64,000 bases of DNA from Avibacterium volantium_A (GCF_049366555.1 NZ_JBMMGT010000012.1:9280-73279); one strand, 5' to 3'; positions 52,679 to 61,418 are shown, counted from the first letter of the stretch. Translations and numbers: made by a program. Notes: generated by a model from the sequence alone, not told the origin.

Positions 52679-53311
52679 TTACTTTTGTAGCAAGGCTTTC
52701 ACGGTTTCTACATAATCTTGAATGAAACCTTCTTCACTGTGCGATAGCCCTTCAGGGTTCACACGATATTTACCATTTACATAGAAATCTGGCACACCGT
52801 GTACATTAAAACGCTCAGCCGCTTGCACTTGCTGATTGTACAAACCTGTTACCGCAAAGCTGTTAATCCCGCCATCAAATTGTTCTGCACTTACTCCGCT
52901 ATCAATAAAAATTTGACGAATAGCATCTAAACTTGGCGCACTTTGATCACGATTTTTCACCGCAGTTTGCGCTGCTTCAAATAATGGTGCTTTGACTTTC
53001 TCTTCCACGCCTAAGGCCATTGCTAATGCCCAAGCGCGAGTGAGATTTTCTGATTGAAAACCTAAGAAATTCACGTGATATTGCTTAAATTTTGTGCCTT
53101 CAGGCAGGGCTGCTTTCACTTTCTCAGGAATGTGATAATCCATTTCAAAGGCATAACAATGTGGGCAATAAAAAGAGAAAAACTCAATCACTTCAGGCTG
53201 AACCGCGCGTTCAGTGTTTAACGCAATGTATTGTTTTCCTTCTGTTAAATCCGCGGCTTGTACATTCGCCACAAAAAATAATGATGCTAAGGCAACAAGA
53301 AATTTTTTCAT
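52679..53311 (-). CDS. dsbA: Periplasmic thiol:disulfide oxidoreductase DsbA
   Basis: The protein has 210 aa. DsbA introduces disulfide bonds into exported proteins. A signal peptide (about 1-19, ending VQA) precedes the mature start ADLTEGKQY. The redox site CPHC lies in FFSFYCPHCYAFEMDYH near 45-61. The cis-Pro loop is GVPDFYVNGKYRV near 173-185. yihD ends 11 bp upstream, so they share an mRNA; in E. coli the intervening srkA is present but it is absent here. Confidence 0.95.
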   Translation of the reverse strand: MKKFLVALASLFFVANVQAADLTEGKQYIALNTERAVQPEVIEFFSFYCPHCYAFEMDYHIPEKVKAALPEGTKFKQYHVNFLGFQSENLTRAWALAMALGVEEKVKAPLFEAAQTAVKNRDQSAPSLDAIRQIFIDSGVSAEQFDGGINSFAVTGLYNQQVQAAERFNVHGVPDFYVNGKYRVNPEGLSHSEEGFIQDYVETVKALLQK

Positions 53312-53322
53312 TACAACTTTCC

Positions 53323-53589
53323 TTATTCAATAATGCCACGCGCTTTTAGCAACGCGGTTTTAAAATCTTCTTCATAATCTTTTTTAATCCCAGGGATCGG
53401 CTCGTGCTTATCTGTGCCATACATTTTCAAATGATAGATAATCACTTCGTCCGTTAATTCTGCCACAGGTTTATCAAACCCTGCCTCATCAGCGATTTTC
53501 TGCAAAATCTGGGTTAAGCTCAAATCAGGATCTTGCGACCAATAAGGTTGCAACAATTCCAACACCTCATTTAGACGATGACATTTCAT
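53323..53589 (-). CDS. yihD: YihD family (DUF1040) protein
   Basis: The protein has 88 aa. It matches E. coli YihD: KCHRLNEVLELLQPYWSQDPDLSLTQILQKIADEAGF and DEVIIYHLKMYG. The function is unknown and the protein is probably cytoplasmic. The neighbourhood with dsbA is conserved in gammaproteobacteria, which supports orthology. Confidence 0.9.
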   Translation of the reverse strand: MKCHRLNEVLELLQPYWSQDPDLSLTQILQKIADEAGFDKPVAELTDEVIIYHLKMYGTDKHEPIPGIKKDYEEDFKTALLKARGIIE

Positions 53590-53657
53590 AACAGTTCCTT
53601 ACCTTGGATAATAAAGTGCTAAATAATACTGTAATTAGGGGGAGAAAGGAATAAGTT

Positions 53658-54779
53658 TTAGGGTAAGTATGCTTTAATAAATGGCAAAGCCGCCCCCATT
53701 GCAGTCGCATTATTATGCTGCTCAGCAATCCTTATAAAATTCCCCTTTATTGGAAATGGGTTAAGTTTTTCTATGCGTTCTTGTAATTGTTCAATAATGT
53801 CCGTTTGATAAAGATATTGTGCTATTTCTCCCCCAAGGATAATATCGCGCTCTAGCAGTAAATAGACGTAATTTAGCCCTTGAGCAAGAGCATCTAGGTA
53901 GCTATTCCAACGTTGTAAAGTATTAGAGTCGTTTTGTTCCAGCCTTGTAAAAAATTGCGTTAAGTTTTCTGATGGCTCAATAAGAGCGGAAACAGAGCAA
54001 TAAGTTTCTAAACAACCTTTCTTACCACAGTAGCAAGCTTTACCTGTAGGATTTATTTGTAGATGTTCTAGTGCTCCAGAATAGCCCTGTTTACCAAGAT
54101 CAATTTGGTTATTTAGGATAATTGCTCCGCCTAAATGTTCGCTAATAGAAACATAAATAGCATTATCAATGTATTTTACAGTCCAAAGCTCCGCAGCTGC
54201 TGCACATTTTACATCGTGAAAAAATTTTACTGGAACGTTGAAATGTTGCTGTATTTGAATGATATTTAATTTTTCACAATCAAGCACTCTGCCATACAGA
54301 ATGCTATCGCCTGTGTGATTGACAATGCCTTGAATTGAGATGCCAATGCCTAAAATTTGTTGTGGCTCATATTGATGTTCTGTGATAAAAGAATGAATGT
54401 GATGACAGATTTCGGTAATGTATTTCTCAGTGTTAGAAAATGGCGCAGGGAAAATCTTAAGTGCGGTAGTTTTTCCTTTCAAATTTAGTGCTAATACTTT
54501 GATATCTTTTTGTTGAATTTCGACACCAATTGCAATAAATGCATCAGGAATAAGAGTATAAGCCGTAGCTGGTCGCCCACCTTGAGAAGGAGCAAGCCCA
54601 TATTCTTTAATTTTATTTTCGAAAAGTAATTTATTGATATTATGTACTACTGTGGGCAAGCTAAGACCCAATGTCTTTGCGATTTGTGGTTTTGCGAGCG
54701 CTTCATTTTCAAAAAACAATTTATAAATTTGCCGGTAATTCTTTTCTTTTATATCTATAAGTTCTTTATTATCAATCAT
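53658..54779 (-). CDS. ROK-family transcriptional regulator (NagC/XylR type)
   Basis: The protein has 373 aa. The N-terminal winged helix-turn-helix spans about 13-62 (KPQIAKTLGLSLPTVVHNINKL). The ROK sugar-binding core follows, with the zinc site His 239 and Cys 249, 251 and 256 (LEHLQINPTGKACYCGKKGCLE). The ATP-site DxGxT of ROK kinases is not present, so it is a regulator, not a kinase. It is divergent from the SDR-kinase-ABC operon, whose promoter overlaps a 13-bp inverted repeat. I infer that it represses that operon and responds to its sugar. An uptake sequence lies inside the gene (54459-54467). Confidence 0.87.
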   Translation of the reverse strand: MIDNKELIDIKEKNYRQIYKLFFENEALAKPQIAKTLGLSLPTVVHNINKLLFENKIKEYGLAPSQGGRPATAYTLIPDAFIAIGVEIQQKDIKVLALNLKGKTTALKIFPAPFSNTEKYITEICHHIHSFITEHQYEPQQILGIGISIQGIVNHTGDSILYGRVLDCEKLNIIQIQQHFNVPVKFFHDVKCAAAAELWTVKYIDNAIYVSISEHLGGAIILNNQIDLGKQGYSGALEHLQINPTGKACYCGKKGCLETYCSVSALIEPSENLTQFFTRLEQNDSNTLQRWNSYLDALAQGLNYVYLLLERDIILGGEIAQYLYQTDIIEQLQERIEKLNPFPIKGNFIRIAEQHNNATAMGAALPFIKAYLP

Positions 54780-54830
54780 TTATATCTTTCCTTAAATCAT
54801 ATTCCCCAAAATTTCTTTATTTTAAAATTA

Positions 54831-54846
54831 TGTGAACTATGTCACA
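54831..54846 (+). promoter_or_regulatory. Perfect CRP consensus site of the sugar operon
   Basis: TGTGA-ACTATG-TCACA is a perfect CRP site with AT-rich flanks. It is centred about 90 bp upstream of the start predicted from the -10 at 54918. It could also act on the divergent ROK gene, whose start lies 52 bp away. Confidence 0.8.
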
Positions 54847-54894
54847 AATTTGTTAAAAAGTTCTTTTTTACGTAAGTTATTTTAGCAAAGTCTG

Positions 54895-54923
54895 TTGTGG
54901 AAATATACTAAAGCAACTAATAT
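54895..54923 (+). promoter_or_regulatory. Predicted promoter of the SDR-kinase-ABC operon
   Basis: TTGTGG at 54895-54900, a 17-bp spacer and TAATAT at 54918-54923. The -10 lies inside the left arm of the inverted repeat at 54915-54927. Confidence 0.55.
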
Positions 54924-54957
54924 AAAGGCGCTTAAGTTAAATGGCTTTATATAAGTT
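54915..54957. promoter_or_regulatory. Candidate ROK repressor operator (inverted repeat over -10)
   Basis: AACTAATATAAAG at 54915-54927 and CTTTATATAAGTT at 54945-54957 are inverted copies with one mismatch in 13. Their centres are 30 bp apart, about three helical turns. Binding would cover the -10 and the transcription start. The assignment to the adjacent ROK protein is inference. Confidence 0.6.
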
Positions 54958-55003
54958 GTTTTCTTAAATTTCTATTGATTGCTATTAACATTAGGAGTGC
55001 ATT

Positions 55004-55783
55004 ATGGGTATTTTAGAAAAAATGAAATTAACTGGAAAAACGGCATTTGTTACTGGTGGTGCAAGAGGTATTGGTAAAAGTGTGGCAGTAGCTTTTGCTC
55101 AAGCAGGAGCCAATATTGTTATTGCAGATTTTGATATTGCAGAAGCAGAAAAAACAGCAAACGAAATTGCCCAATTAGAGCAAGTCAAAGCAATTGCAGT
55201 ACAAACAGATGTAACAGATGAAGCAAGTGTAAATCATTTAATGGATGTAATTAAGCAGGAGTTTGATTCACTAGATATCGCTTTCTGTAATGCTGGAATT
55301 TGTATCAATGTTCCTGCAGAAGAAATGACATTAGCGCAATGGCAGAAAGTGATTAATGTGAATCTAACAGGAGTATTTTTAACTGCGCAAGCCGCGGGAA
55401 AATTAATGATTGAGCAAGGAAAAGGTGGATCAATCATTAATACTGCATCAATGTCCGCACATATCGTGAATGTTCCTCAACCACAATGTGCCTATAACGC
55501 TTCAAAAGCAGGTGTAATTCAGTTGACCAAGTCTTTAGCAATTGAATGGGCTAAATATGGTATTCGAGTAAATAGTTTAAGCCCAGGCTATATTGGTACA
55601 GAACTTACTTTGAATTCAGAATCTTTGCAGCCGCTTATTAAAACTTGGAATGAAATGGCTCCATTACATCGTCTAGGGAAACCAGAGGAGTTGCAATCTA
55701 TTTGCGTATATTTAGCAGGAGATACAAGTTCATTTACAACGGGTTCTGACTTTATCGTTGATGGCGCATTTACTTGTTTCTAA
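55004..55783 (+). CDS. SDR-family polyol/ketose oxidoreductase
   Basis: The protein has 259 aa. A classical short-chain dehydrogenase: cofactor loop TGGARGIG near 17-24, Asp at the end of strand 2 (IADFD; suggests NAD preference), CNAG near 95-98 and the catalytic Ser 149 or 151, Tyr 164 and Lys 168 (YNASK). The segment TASMSAHIVNVPQPQCAYNASKAG resembles polyol/sorbose/xylulose-type reductases. Asn in the NVNLTG loop is also present. With an FGGY kinase and an ABC importer behind it, oxidation of a sugar alcohol to a ketose is the likely job. Ribosome-binding site TAGGAG at 54992-54997. Confidence 0.83.
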   Translation: MGILEKMKLTGKTAFVTGGARGIGKSVAVAFAQAGANIVIADFDIAEAEKTANEIAQLEQVKAIAVQTDVTDEASVNHLMDVIKQEFDSLDIAFCNAGICINVPAEEMTLAQWQKVINVNLTGVFLTAQAAGKLMIEQGKGGSIINTASMSAHIVNVPQPQCAYNASKAGVIQLTKSLAIEWAKYGIRVNSLSPGYIGTELTLNSESLQPLIKTWNEMAPLHRLGKPEELQSICVYLAGDTSSFTTGSDFIVDGAFTCF

Positions 55784-55871
55784 TTAAATATAAGGAATGC
55801 TCATTATAATAATTTATGAGCATCCTTGAGATATATTGCCATTATTCATTTGGTATTAAGAGGAGGGATAT

Positions 55872-57476
55872 ATGCAGCCTTCAGCAAAAAGTGTAATTGA
55901 AAATGGTCAAGCCTATTTAGGCATTGAATTAGGTTCAACAAGAATTAAATCTGTGCTTATTGACGAAAAGGGCTTTATTTTAGCAAAAGGTTCATTCGAT
56001 TGGGAAAATCATTTTGTTAATGGTATTTGGACTTATCCTTTAAATGAAGTTTGGTCTGGTATAGCAGAAAGTTATCGTGATTTATCGAATAATGTAGAAA
56101 AACAATATGGTGTTGTTATACAACGTTTAGCTGCAATTGGTGTAAGTGCAATGATGCACGGTTATTTAGCGTTCGATTCTCAGGAAAAACAACTTGCAGA
56201 GTTTCGGACTTGGCGTAATAACACTACTGCAGTAGCTGCAGATAAATTAACTGATTTACTACAATATAACATTCCGCAACGTTGGAGTATTGCTCATCTC
56301 TACCAAGCTATTCTTAATAAAGAATCTCATATCTCAGATGTTGCTTATATTACGACATTGGCAGGCTATGTGCATTGGCAGCTTACAGATGAAAAAGTAT
56401 TGGGAATCGGTGATGCTTCAGGAATGTTTCCTATTGATTCTACTTACAAGAATTATGATCGTCCAATGATTGAGACTTTTGAACATCTTATAGAACCGAA
56501 TGGCTTCAATTGGAAATTAGAACAGATTTTACCGAAAGTCTTAGTTGCTGGAGAAAATGCAGGTACATTGACAGAGAAGGGGGCTGCATTACTTGATCCA
56601 ACAGGTAACCTGCAGGCGGGTTGTCCACTTTGCCCTCCAGAAGGTGATGCTGGAACGGGAATGATGGCAACTAACAGTATAAAAGTTAAAACGGGAAATG
56701 TTTCTGCCGGAACTTCTGCTTTTGCTATGGTTGTGTTAGAGAAACCACTTTCACAGGTTTATCGTGATTTAGATATGGTGACCACACCAGCGGGCGATCT
56801 TGTTGCGATGGCGCATTCACAAAATTGCAGCTCAGATCTTAATGCTTGGTTTCAGTTATTTAATGAGGTGCTGTTGAGTTTTGGTTTAACGGTAAACCCT
56901 GACAAATTGTATAGCACATTATTTAATCAAGCCTTGACTGCTCAGCCTGATGCTGGAGGATTGCTTTCTTATTGTTTCTATTCTGGGGAGCATGGTGTGG
57001 ATTTGACTGAGGGTTGCCCACTCTTTGCCCATCCAGCCAAAGCCAATTTTTCTTTAGCAAATTTTATTCTTGTCCAACTTTATACCGCATTTGGTGCAAT
57101 GAAACTAGGTATGGATACGCTAACAAAAAAAGAGAAGGTAAAAATTGAAAAGATTTTTGCTCATGGTGGCTTATTCAAAAGTAAAGATGTAGCACAAAAT
57201 GTGCTTGCTGCTGCATTAGACGTTCCTGTTGCAGTGCTTGATACAGCAGGTGAGGGCGGCGCTTGGGGAATTGCGTTACTCGCCGCATATAGCCAACAAA
57301 AAGGCTTGTTATTAACAGAATATCTTGATCAAATCGTTTTTGCCGGCGTAGAAGATAATGTTAAAAAGCCAGATCCAGCTTGGGTCGAAGGCTATGAAAG
57401 TTTTATTCAACGCTATAAAGAAGGATTACCGATTGAGCGTCAAGCGGCAAAATTTGCTACAACAACTGTACATTAA
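55872..57476 (+). CDS. FGGY-family carbohydrate kinase
   Basis: The protein has 534 aa. It has the two-domain FGGY/actin-like fold: first phosphate loop YLGIELGSTRIKSVLID near 16-32, GVSAMMHGYLAF near 94-105, the substrate-binding stretch with GDAGTGMMATNS near 257-268 and a C-terminal ATP site with IFAHGGLFKSKDVAQNVLAAALDVPV then DTAGEGGAWGIALLAAY near 445-461. It probably phosphorylates a ketose produced by the SDR upstream. It is not close enough to XylB, AraB or RbtK for me to name it. It starts 88 bp after the SDR, with AGGAGG as ribosome-binding site. Confidence 0.85.
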   Translation: MQPSAKSVIENGQAYLGIELGSTRIKSVLIDEKGFILAKGSFDWENHFVNGIWTYPLNEVWSGIAESYRDLSNNVEKQYGVVIQRLAAIGVSAMMHGYLAFDSQEKQLAEFRTWRNNTTAVAADKLTDLLQYNIPQRWSIAHLYQAILNKESHISDVAYITTLAGYVHWQLTDEKVLGIGDASGMFPIDSTYKNYDRPMIETFEHLIEPNGFNWKLEQILPKVLVAGENAGTLTEKGAALLDPTGNLQAGCPLCPPEGDAGTGMMATNSIKVKTGNVSAGTSAFAMVVLEKPLSQVYRDLDMVTTPAGDLVAMAHSQNCSSDLNAWFQLFNEVLLSFGLTVNPDKLYSTLFNQALTAQPDAGGLLSYCFYSGEHGVDLTEGCPLFAHPAKANFSLANFILVQLYTAFGAMKLGMDTLTKKEKVKIEKIFAHGGLFKSKDVAQNVLAAALDVPVAVLDTAGEGGAWGIALLAAYSQQKGLLLTEYLDQIVFAGVEDNVKKPDPAWVEGYESFIQRYKEGLPIERQAAKFATTTVH

Positions 57477-57568
57477 ATTTATGGGGAAACCCATTTTTAG
57501 GGAAATTATGACCGCACTTTCGTTGGCATAGTTTCGTATTCTACATTCACTTTACTAAGGTGGTTTAT

Positions 57569-58525
57569 ATGAAAAAATTAATTACTGCATTAGCGCTTTC
57601 TCTTTCAGTTGCTGCAACCGCTGTGGCAGATGACAAAATTAAAGTGGGATTTGCCAATCGAACACTCAATGGGGCTTTCTTTAATGGGCTAACAGAATAT
57701 ATGAAAATTCATGCTAAAGATGCAGGATATGAATTAATTACAACTGATGCTCGTGGAGATCTTAATAAGCAAATTGCTGATGTAGAAGATATGTTATCTC
57801 AGGGAATCGATTATCTAGTCCTGAACCCACAAGATCCCGTTGCTGGAATTAAAATTACAGAAATGGCAAAACGCACTAAAGTGCCAACGATTGCATTGGA
57901 TAGTGATATTGCACTTTCTGCACCTGTAATTACACGTATTCAGGCTAATAATGCAGCAAATAATAAAATGATTGGTGAATTTGCTGTGAGTCAATTCGGT
58001 AAAGAGCCAATTAATCTTGTATTAATTAGTGGTAACCAAGGTAATTTAGTGGGTGAAGCACGCCGTAATAATTTCCTCATTGGTGTAATGGATGCTCAAA
58101 TCCGTCAATATAATCAGTCTAATGTTAATGTTATTTCTCAAGTTTGGGGAAATTGGGATCAACAAGGTGGTCTAAAAGCAATGGAAGATGCTTTAGTTGC
58201 TCATGGTGACAAAATTAATGCTGTATACGCTGAGATGGATGATATGGCATTAGGTGGTATTCGAGCATTAAAAGCTGCGGGTAAATTAAAAAATGTGAAA
58301 GTTTATGCGCATGATGGTTATAAATTTGGTTTAGAAGCCATTAAAAAAGGAACATTGCAAGCTACCGCCTCAAATAATCCAGATGCTTTAACTAAGTTAA
58401 CTATTGACACTATTAAAGCTTACCAAGCTGGTAAACGTGATTTCCCTGACTATTTATACATCAAACCGTTATTGATTACCAAAGAAAATGTTGATGAGGT
58501 ATATAACCCAGATTCTTTATACTAA
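57569..58525 (+). CDS. Periplasmic sugar-binding protein, RbsB type (ABC importer)
   Basis: The protein has 318 aa from ATG 57569. A signal peptide (MKKLITALALSLSVAATAVA) is followed by DDKIKVGFANRTLNGAFF, the usual start of periplasmic binding protein-like I proteins. Conserved parts include ADVEDMLSQGIDYLVLNPQDP, TIALDSDI, GNQGNLVGEARRNNF and YAEMDDMALGGIRAL; the hinge Asp and Asn positions typical of pentose and hexose binders are present. It delivers a sugar or polyol to the permease below. An uptake sequence lies 50 bp upstream (57511-57519). Confidence 0.9.
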   Translation: MKKLITALALSLSVAATAVADDKIKVGFANRTLNGAFFNGLTEYMKIHAKDAGYELITTDARGDLNKQIADVEDMLSQGIDYLVLNPQDPVAGIKITEMAKRTKVPTIALDSDIALSAPVITRIQANNAANNKMIGEFAVSQFGKEPINLVLISGNQGNLVGEARRNNFLIGVMDAQIRQYNQSNVNVISQVWGNWDQQGGLKAMEDALVAHGDKINAVYAEMDDMALGGIRALKAAGKLKNVKVYAHDGYKFGLEAIKKGTLQATASNNPDALTKLTIDTIKAYQAGKRDFPDYLYIKPLLITKENVDEVYNPDSLY

Positions 58526-58588
58526 TTCAATAAATTATCTTCCCATAGGTTGTGGATTTACCACAACCTTGTTTTAGGAGAAAAAATT

Positions 58589-60088
58589 ATGTCTGAATTT
58601 GCAATTGAAATTAGCAATGTAAGTAAGCATTTTGGTGGCGTTAGAGCGTTAACTGATATCAGTCTTAATGTTAAGAAAGCAAGTATCCACGCTTTAATTG
58701 GTGAGAATGGAGCAGGTAAATCGACCTTGATGAAAATTCTTTCTGGTATCTATATTAAAGATAGTGGCACCATTAGGATAAATGGAGAAGAGGTTAATTT
58801 CTCAAATCCTAAAAGCAGTCAAAAGAAAGGAATTGGTATTATTCATCAAGAACTTGCATTATCTCCAGATCTTTCTGTCGCAGAAAATATTTTTTTAGAT
58901 GATTTAGGGAATGGAAAACAAACTATCAACTGGAAATCAATTAATGATAGAGCGCAAGAGGCGTTAAAAACATTAGGATTTGATATTTCCCCTCAGATGC
59001 GATTAGGTGATTTAAGTGTTGCTTATCAACAAATGGTTGAAATTGCCAAAGCATTAACTAAAAATGTCAATATTCTCATTCTTGACGAGCCAACGGCAGT
59101 ATTAGCTGATCCTGAAATTGATATTCTTTTTGAAAATCTTAAGAAGCTTCAAGCACAAGGCGTTACTATTATTTATATTTCTCATCGCTTAGAAGAACTA
59201 TTCAGAATTTCTGATTCAATTACAGTCATTAAAGATGGACAAACCGTTGCTGAACTCGATCCTAAAACTTCTACAGAAGATGACATTATTCGTTATATGG
59301 TCGGACGGGAATTAGAGTCTTTATATCCAGAGAAAAATATCCCACAAGAAAAAGATATTTTTAGAGTTGTTAATTTAAACCGTAGAAAAATATTAAAAGA
59401 TATTAATTTCAATGTTAGAAAAGGTGAGATTGTCGGTTTAGCTGGGTTAGTCGGTGCAGGAAGAACAGAAGTAGCAAGATGTATTTTTGGAATTGATAAA
59501 TATTCCAGTGGAGATATTTATAAAAATGAGGAGCTAATTAGCGTACATAATGTACCTTCAGCAATTAATTATGGCATTGGATTAGTTCCTGAGAGCAGGA
59601 AAGAACAAGGTGCGGTGCTAAATTTGTCAATTGTAGAAAATATGACAATGTCAACATTAAATAAATATTCTACAGCAGGTGTAATTAATCACGGTTCAGA
59701 AAAAGAAGCTGGCGAAAAATTACAACGATTATTACAGATTAAACTAGGTAAATTAACAGATCCTATTTCTAGTTTAAGTGGAGGAAATCAACAAAAGGTA
59801 GTACTAGCAAAATGGTTGAGTACAGATTGTGATTTCATCATTCTTGATGAGCCCACAAGGGGAGTTGATGTGGGGGCTAAAGCAGAAATTTATCGTATTA
59901 TTTCTGATTTAGCAAAATTAGGATATGGCTTATTAGTTATTTCTTCTGAATTAGTTGAGCTTATTGGGTTGTGTCATCGCATTTATGTCATGAGTGATGG
60001 AGCAATTACCGGTGAGTTGCAAGAAAATGAAATGACAGAAGAAAATATTATGAGATTAGCTATTCCAAAACGAGAAACAATAAACTAG
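58589..60088 (+). CDS. Sugar ABC importer ATP-binding protein, RbsA/MglA type
   Basis: The protein has 499 aa from ATG 58589, with TAGGAG at 58575-58580; the longer frame starts at a non-ATG codon. Two fused ABC domains: the first Walker A GENGAGKST at 38-46, a degenerate signature (LSVAYQQ) and Walker B ILILDEPTAVL. The second has the altered Walker A GLVGAGRTE, signature LSGGNQQKVVLAKW and FIILDEPTRGVDVGAK. This pattern is normal for RbsA/MglA/XylG. It energises the importer. Confidence 0.93.
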   Translation: MSEFAIEISNVSKHFGGVRALTDISLNVKKASIHALIGENGAGKSTLMKILSGIYIKDSGTIRINGEEVNFSNPKSSQKKGIGIIHQELALSPDLSVAENIFLDDLGNGKQTINWKSINDRAQEALKTLGFDISPQMRLGDLSVAYQQMVEIAKALTKNVNILILDEPTAVLADPEIDILFENLKKLQAQGVTIIYISHRLEELFRISDSITVIKDGQTVAELDPKTSTEDDIIRYMVGRELESLYPEKNIPQEKDIFRVVNLNRRKILKDINFNVRKGEIVGLAGLVGAGRTEVARCIFGIDKYSSGDIYKNEELISVHNVPSAINYGIGLVPESRKEQGAVLNLSIVENMTMSTLNKYSTAGVINHGSEKEAGEKLQRLLQIKLGKLTDPISSLSGGNQQKVVLAKWLSTDCDFIILDEPTRGVDVGAKAEIYRIISDLAKLGYGLLVISSELVELIGLCHRIYVMSDGAITGELQENEMTEENIMRLAIPKRETIN

Positions 60089-60097
60089 GAGAGAAGT

Positions 60098-61033
60098 ATG
60101 AAAAAGCTATATTTATTTTGTTTAAAACACTCCACATTAATGTTTTTTATCTTAATGTTAGTGATTGCAGGACTATTGACAGATCGTTTTTATTCATTAG
60201 AAAATATTACTAATGTGCTTAGACAGAGTGTGCCACTTGGTATTGTTTCCCTTGGATTACTGTTTGTCATTTTAACTGGTGGAATTGATTTATCGGTAGG
60301 CTCGATAATGGCTTTGGTATCTGTTATTGTCGCGTTATTAATGCCAGATTATGGTATCTTTGGAAGTACATTTATTGCTTTATTAGTAGGTGCGGTAATT
60401 GGAGCGGCTGCAGGGGGATTAATCTCTTATTTTAAAGTAGCCCCTTTTGTGGCTACGCTTGCGATGATGACTGTTGCTCGAGGATTGGGATTAATTGTGT
60501 CCAAAGGGCAGCCAATTTTCGTAGAGGATGATGCGTTCACTGATTTTGGAACAGGTTATTTTCTTGGTTTACCATTACCTTTTTATGTATTATTAATTTG
60601 TTTCTTTGGTGCATTATTTGTATATAAAAAGACAGTATTCGGGCGTTTAATTATCTCTATCGGAAGTAATGAAGTAGCTACTCGTTTTGCAGGCATTCAG
60701 GTCGAGCGTTATAAGTTTCTCGTTTATGTTATCTGCGGTGTTGCTTGTGCTTTAGCGGGTGTTCTTGCAACAACAAGAACGGGGGTTGGCTCACCGGTAT
60801 TTGGAATTGGATTTGAACTTGATGCTATTGCGGCAGTTGTTGTTGGTGGGGCAAGTTTATCAGGTGGTAAAGGGACAGTAACTAATACATTAATTGGTGT
60901 ATTAATTTTAAGCATTATTTCTAACTTAATGAATTTGTTAAATATACCTGGTTATCACCAACAAGTAGTAAAAGGTGGGATTATTATCCTTGCAGTATTA
61001 TTAGAAAGCCTTAAGAATAAACAACAAAATTAA
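60098..61033 (+). CDS. Sugar ABC importer permease, RbsC type
   Basis: The protein has 311 aa with about eight to ten membrane helices. Conserved blocks of RbsC-type permeases: TNVLRQSVPLGIVSLGLLFVILTGGIDLSVGS near 39-70, FVATLAMMTVARGL, FGRLIISIGSNEVATRFAGIQVERYKFLVYVICG and the EAA-like GIGFELDAIAAVVVGGASLSGGKGTV. It starts 9 bp after the ATPase stop, with AGGAGAG. Inner-membrane channel of the importer. Confidence 0.92.
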   Translation: MKKLYLFCLKHSTLMFFILMLVIAGLLTDRFYSLENITNVLRQSVPLGIVSLGLLFVILTGGIDLSVGSIMALVSVIVALLMPDYGIFGSTFIALLVGAVIGAAAGGLISYFKVAPFVATLAMMTVARGLGLIVSKGQPIFVEDDAFTDFGTGYFLGLPLPFYVLLICFFGALFVYKKTVFGRLIISIGSNEVATRFAGIQVERYKFLVYVICGVACALAGVLATTRTGVGSPVFGIGFELDAIAAVVVGGASLSGGKGTVTNTLIGVLILSIISNLMNLLNIPGYHQQVVKGGIIILAVLLESLKNKQQN

Positions 61034-61054
61034 AAGATGTCATGTGAGGTAGTT

Positions 61055-61330
61055 ATGTTTTTTTCTAAAAAAGAGAGTGAAACAATTTCTCCCTACTTAA
61101 AAGAGCAAGCTAAAAATTTATTAGATGCTGTAGGAGGTAAAGAAAATTTAACTGGTATCAATGCTTGTATCACCAGGCTACGTCTTGATATCGCAGACTT
61201 TTCTAAAGTTAATGAGAAAAAATTAACTGATTTAGGCTCTAAAGGTAATATTAGAGTTGGAGAGAAACAACTGCAGATTATTTTAGGAAAAAGCGCAGAT
61301 AAAATCGCACAAATAATAAAGTTATTATAA
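61055..61330 (+). CDS. Free-standing PTS EIIB domain, glucose family
   Basis: The protein has 91 aa from ATG 61055; GAGG at 61046-61049 supports it over ATG 61037. It consists only of a glucose-family EIIB domain: AKNLLDAVGGKENLTGINACITRLRLDI with the phosphorylated Cys at 38 and the usual T-R-L-R after it, then LTDLGSKGNIRVGEKQLQIILG. Normally this domain is fused to EIIC. Here there is no EIIC or EIIA; it starts 21 bp after an ABC permease and is the last gene before a terminator. A regulatory role, as a phosphorylation sensor, is possible but unproved. Confidence 0.85.
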   Translation: MFFSKKESETISPYLKEQAKNLLDAVGGKENLTGINACITRLRLDIADFSKVNEKKLTDLGSKGNIRVGEKQLQIILGKSADKIAQIIKLL

Positions 61331-61360
61331 TTTAATGTATTCTATCAGAAAAACTATATA

Positions 61361-61418
61361 AAAGAATCAGTCCTTAAAAGTTGAAATTAACTCTAACTAT
61401 TAAGGAAGGATTCTTTTT
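61361..61418 (+). terminator. Terminator of the sugar operon
   Basis: AAAGAATCAGTCCTTAA (61361-61377 region) pairs with TTAAGGAAGGATTCTTT (61400-61416 region) with two mismatches, followed by T5. It lies 30 bp after the EIIB stop. Confidence 0.7.
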
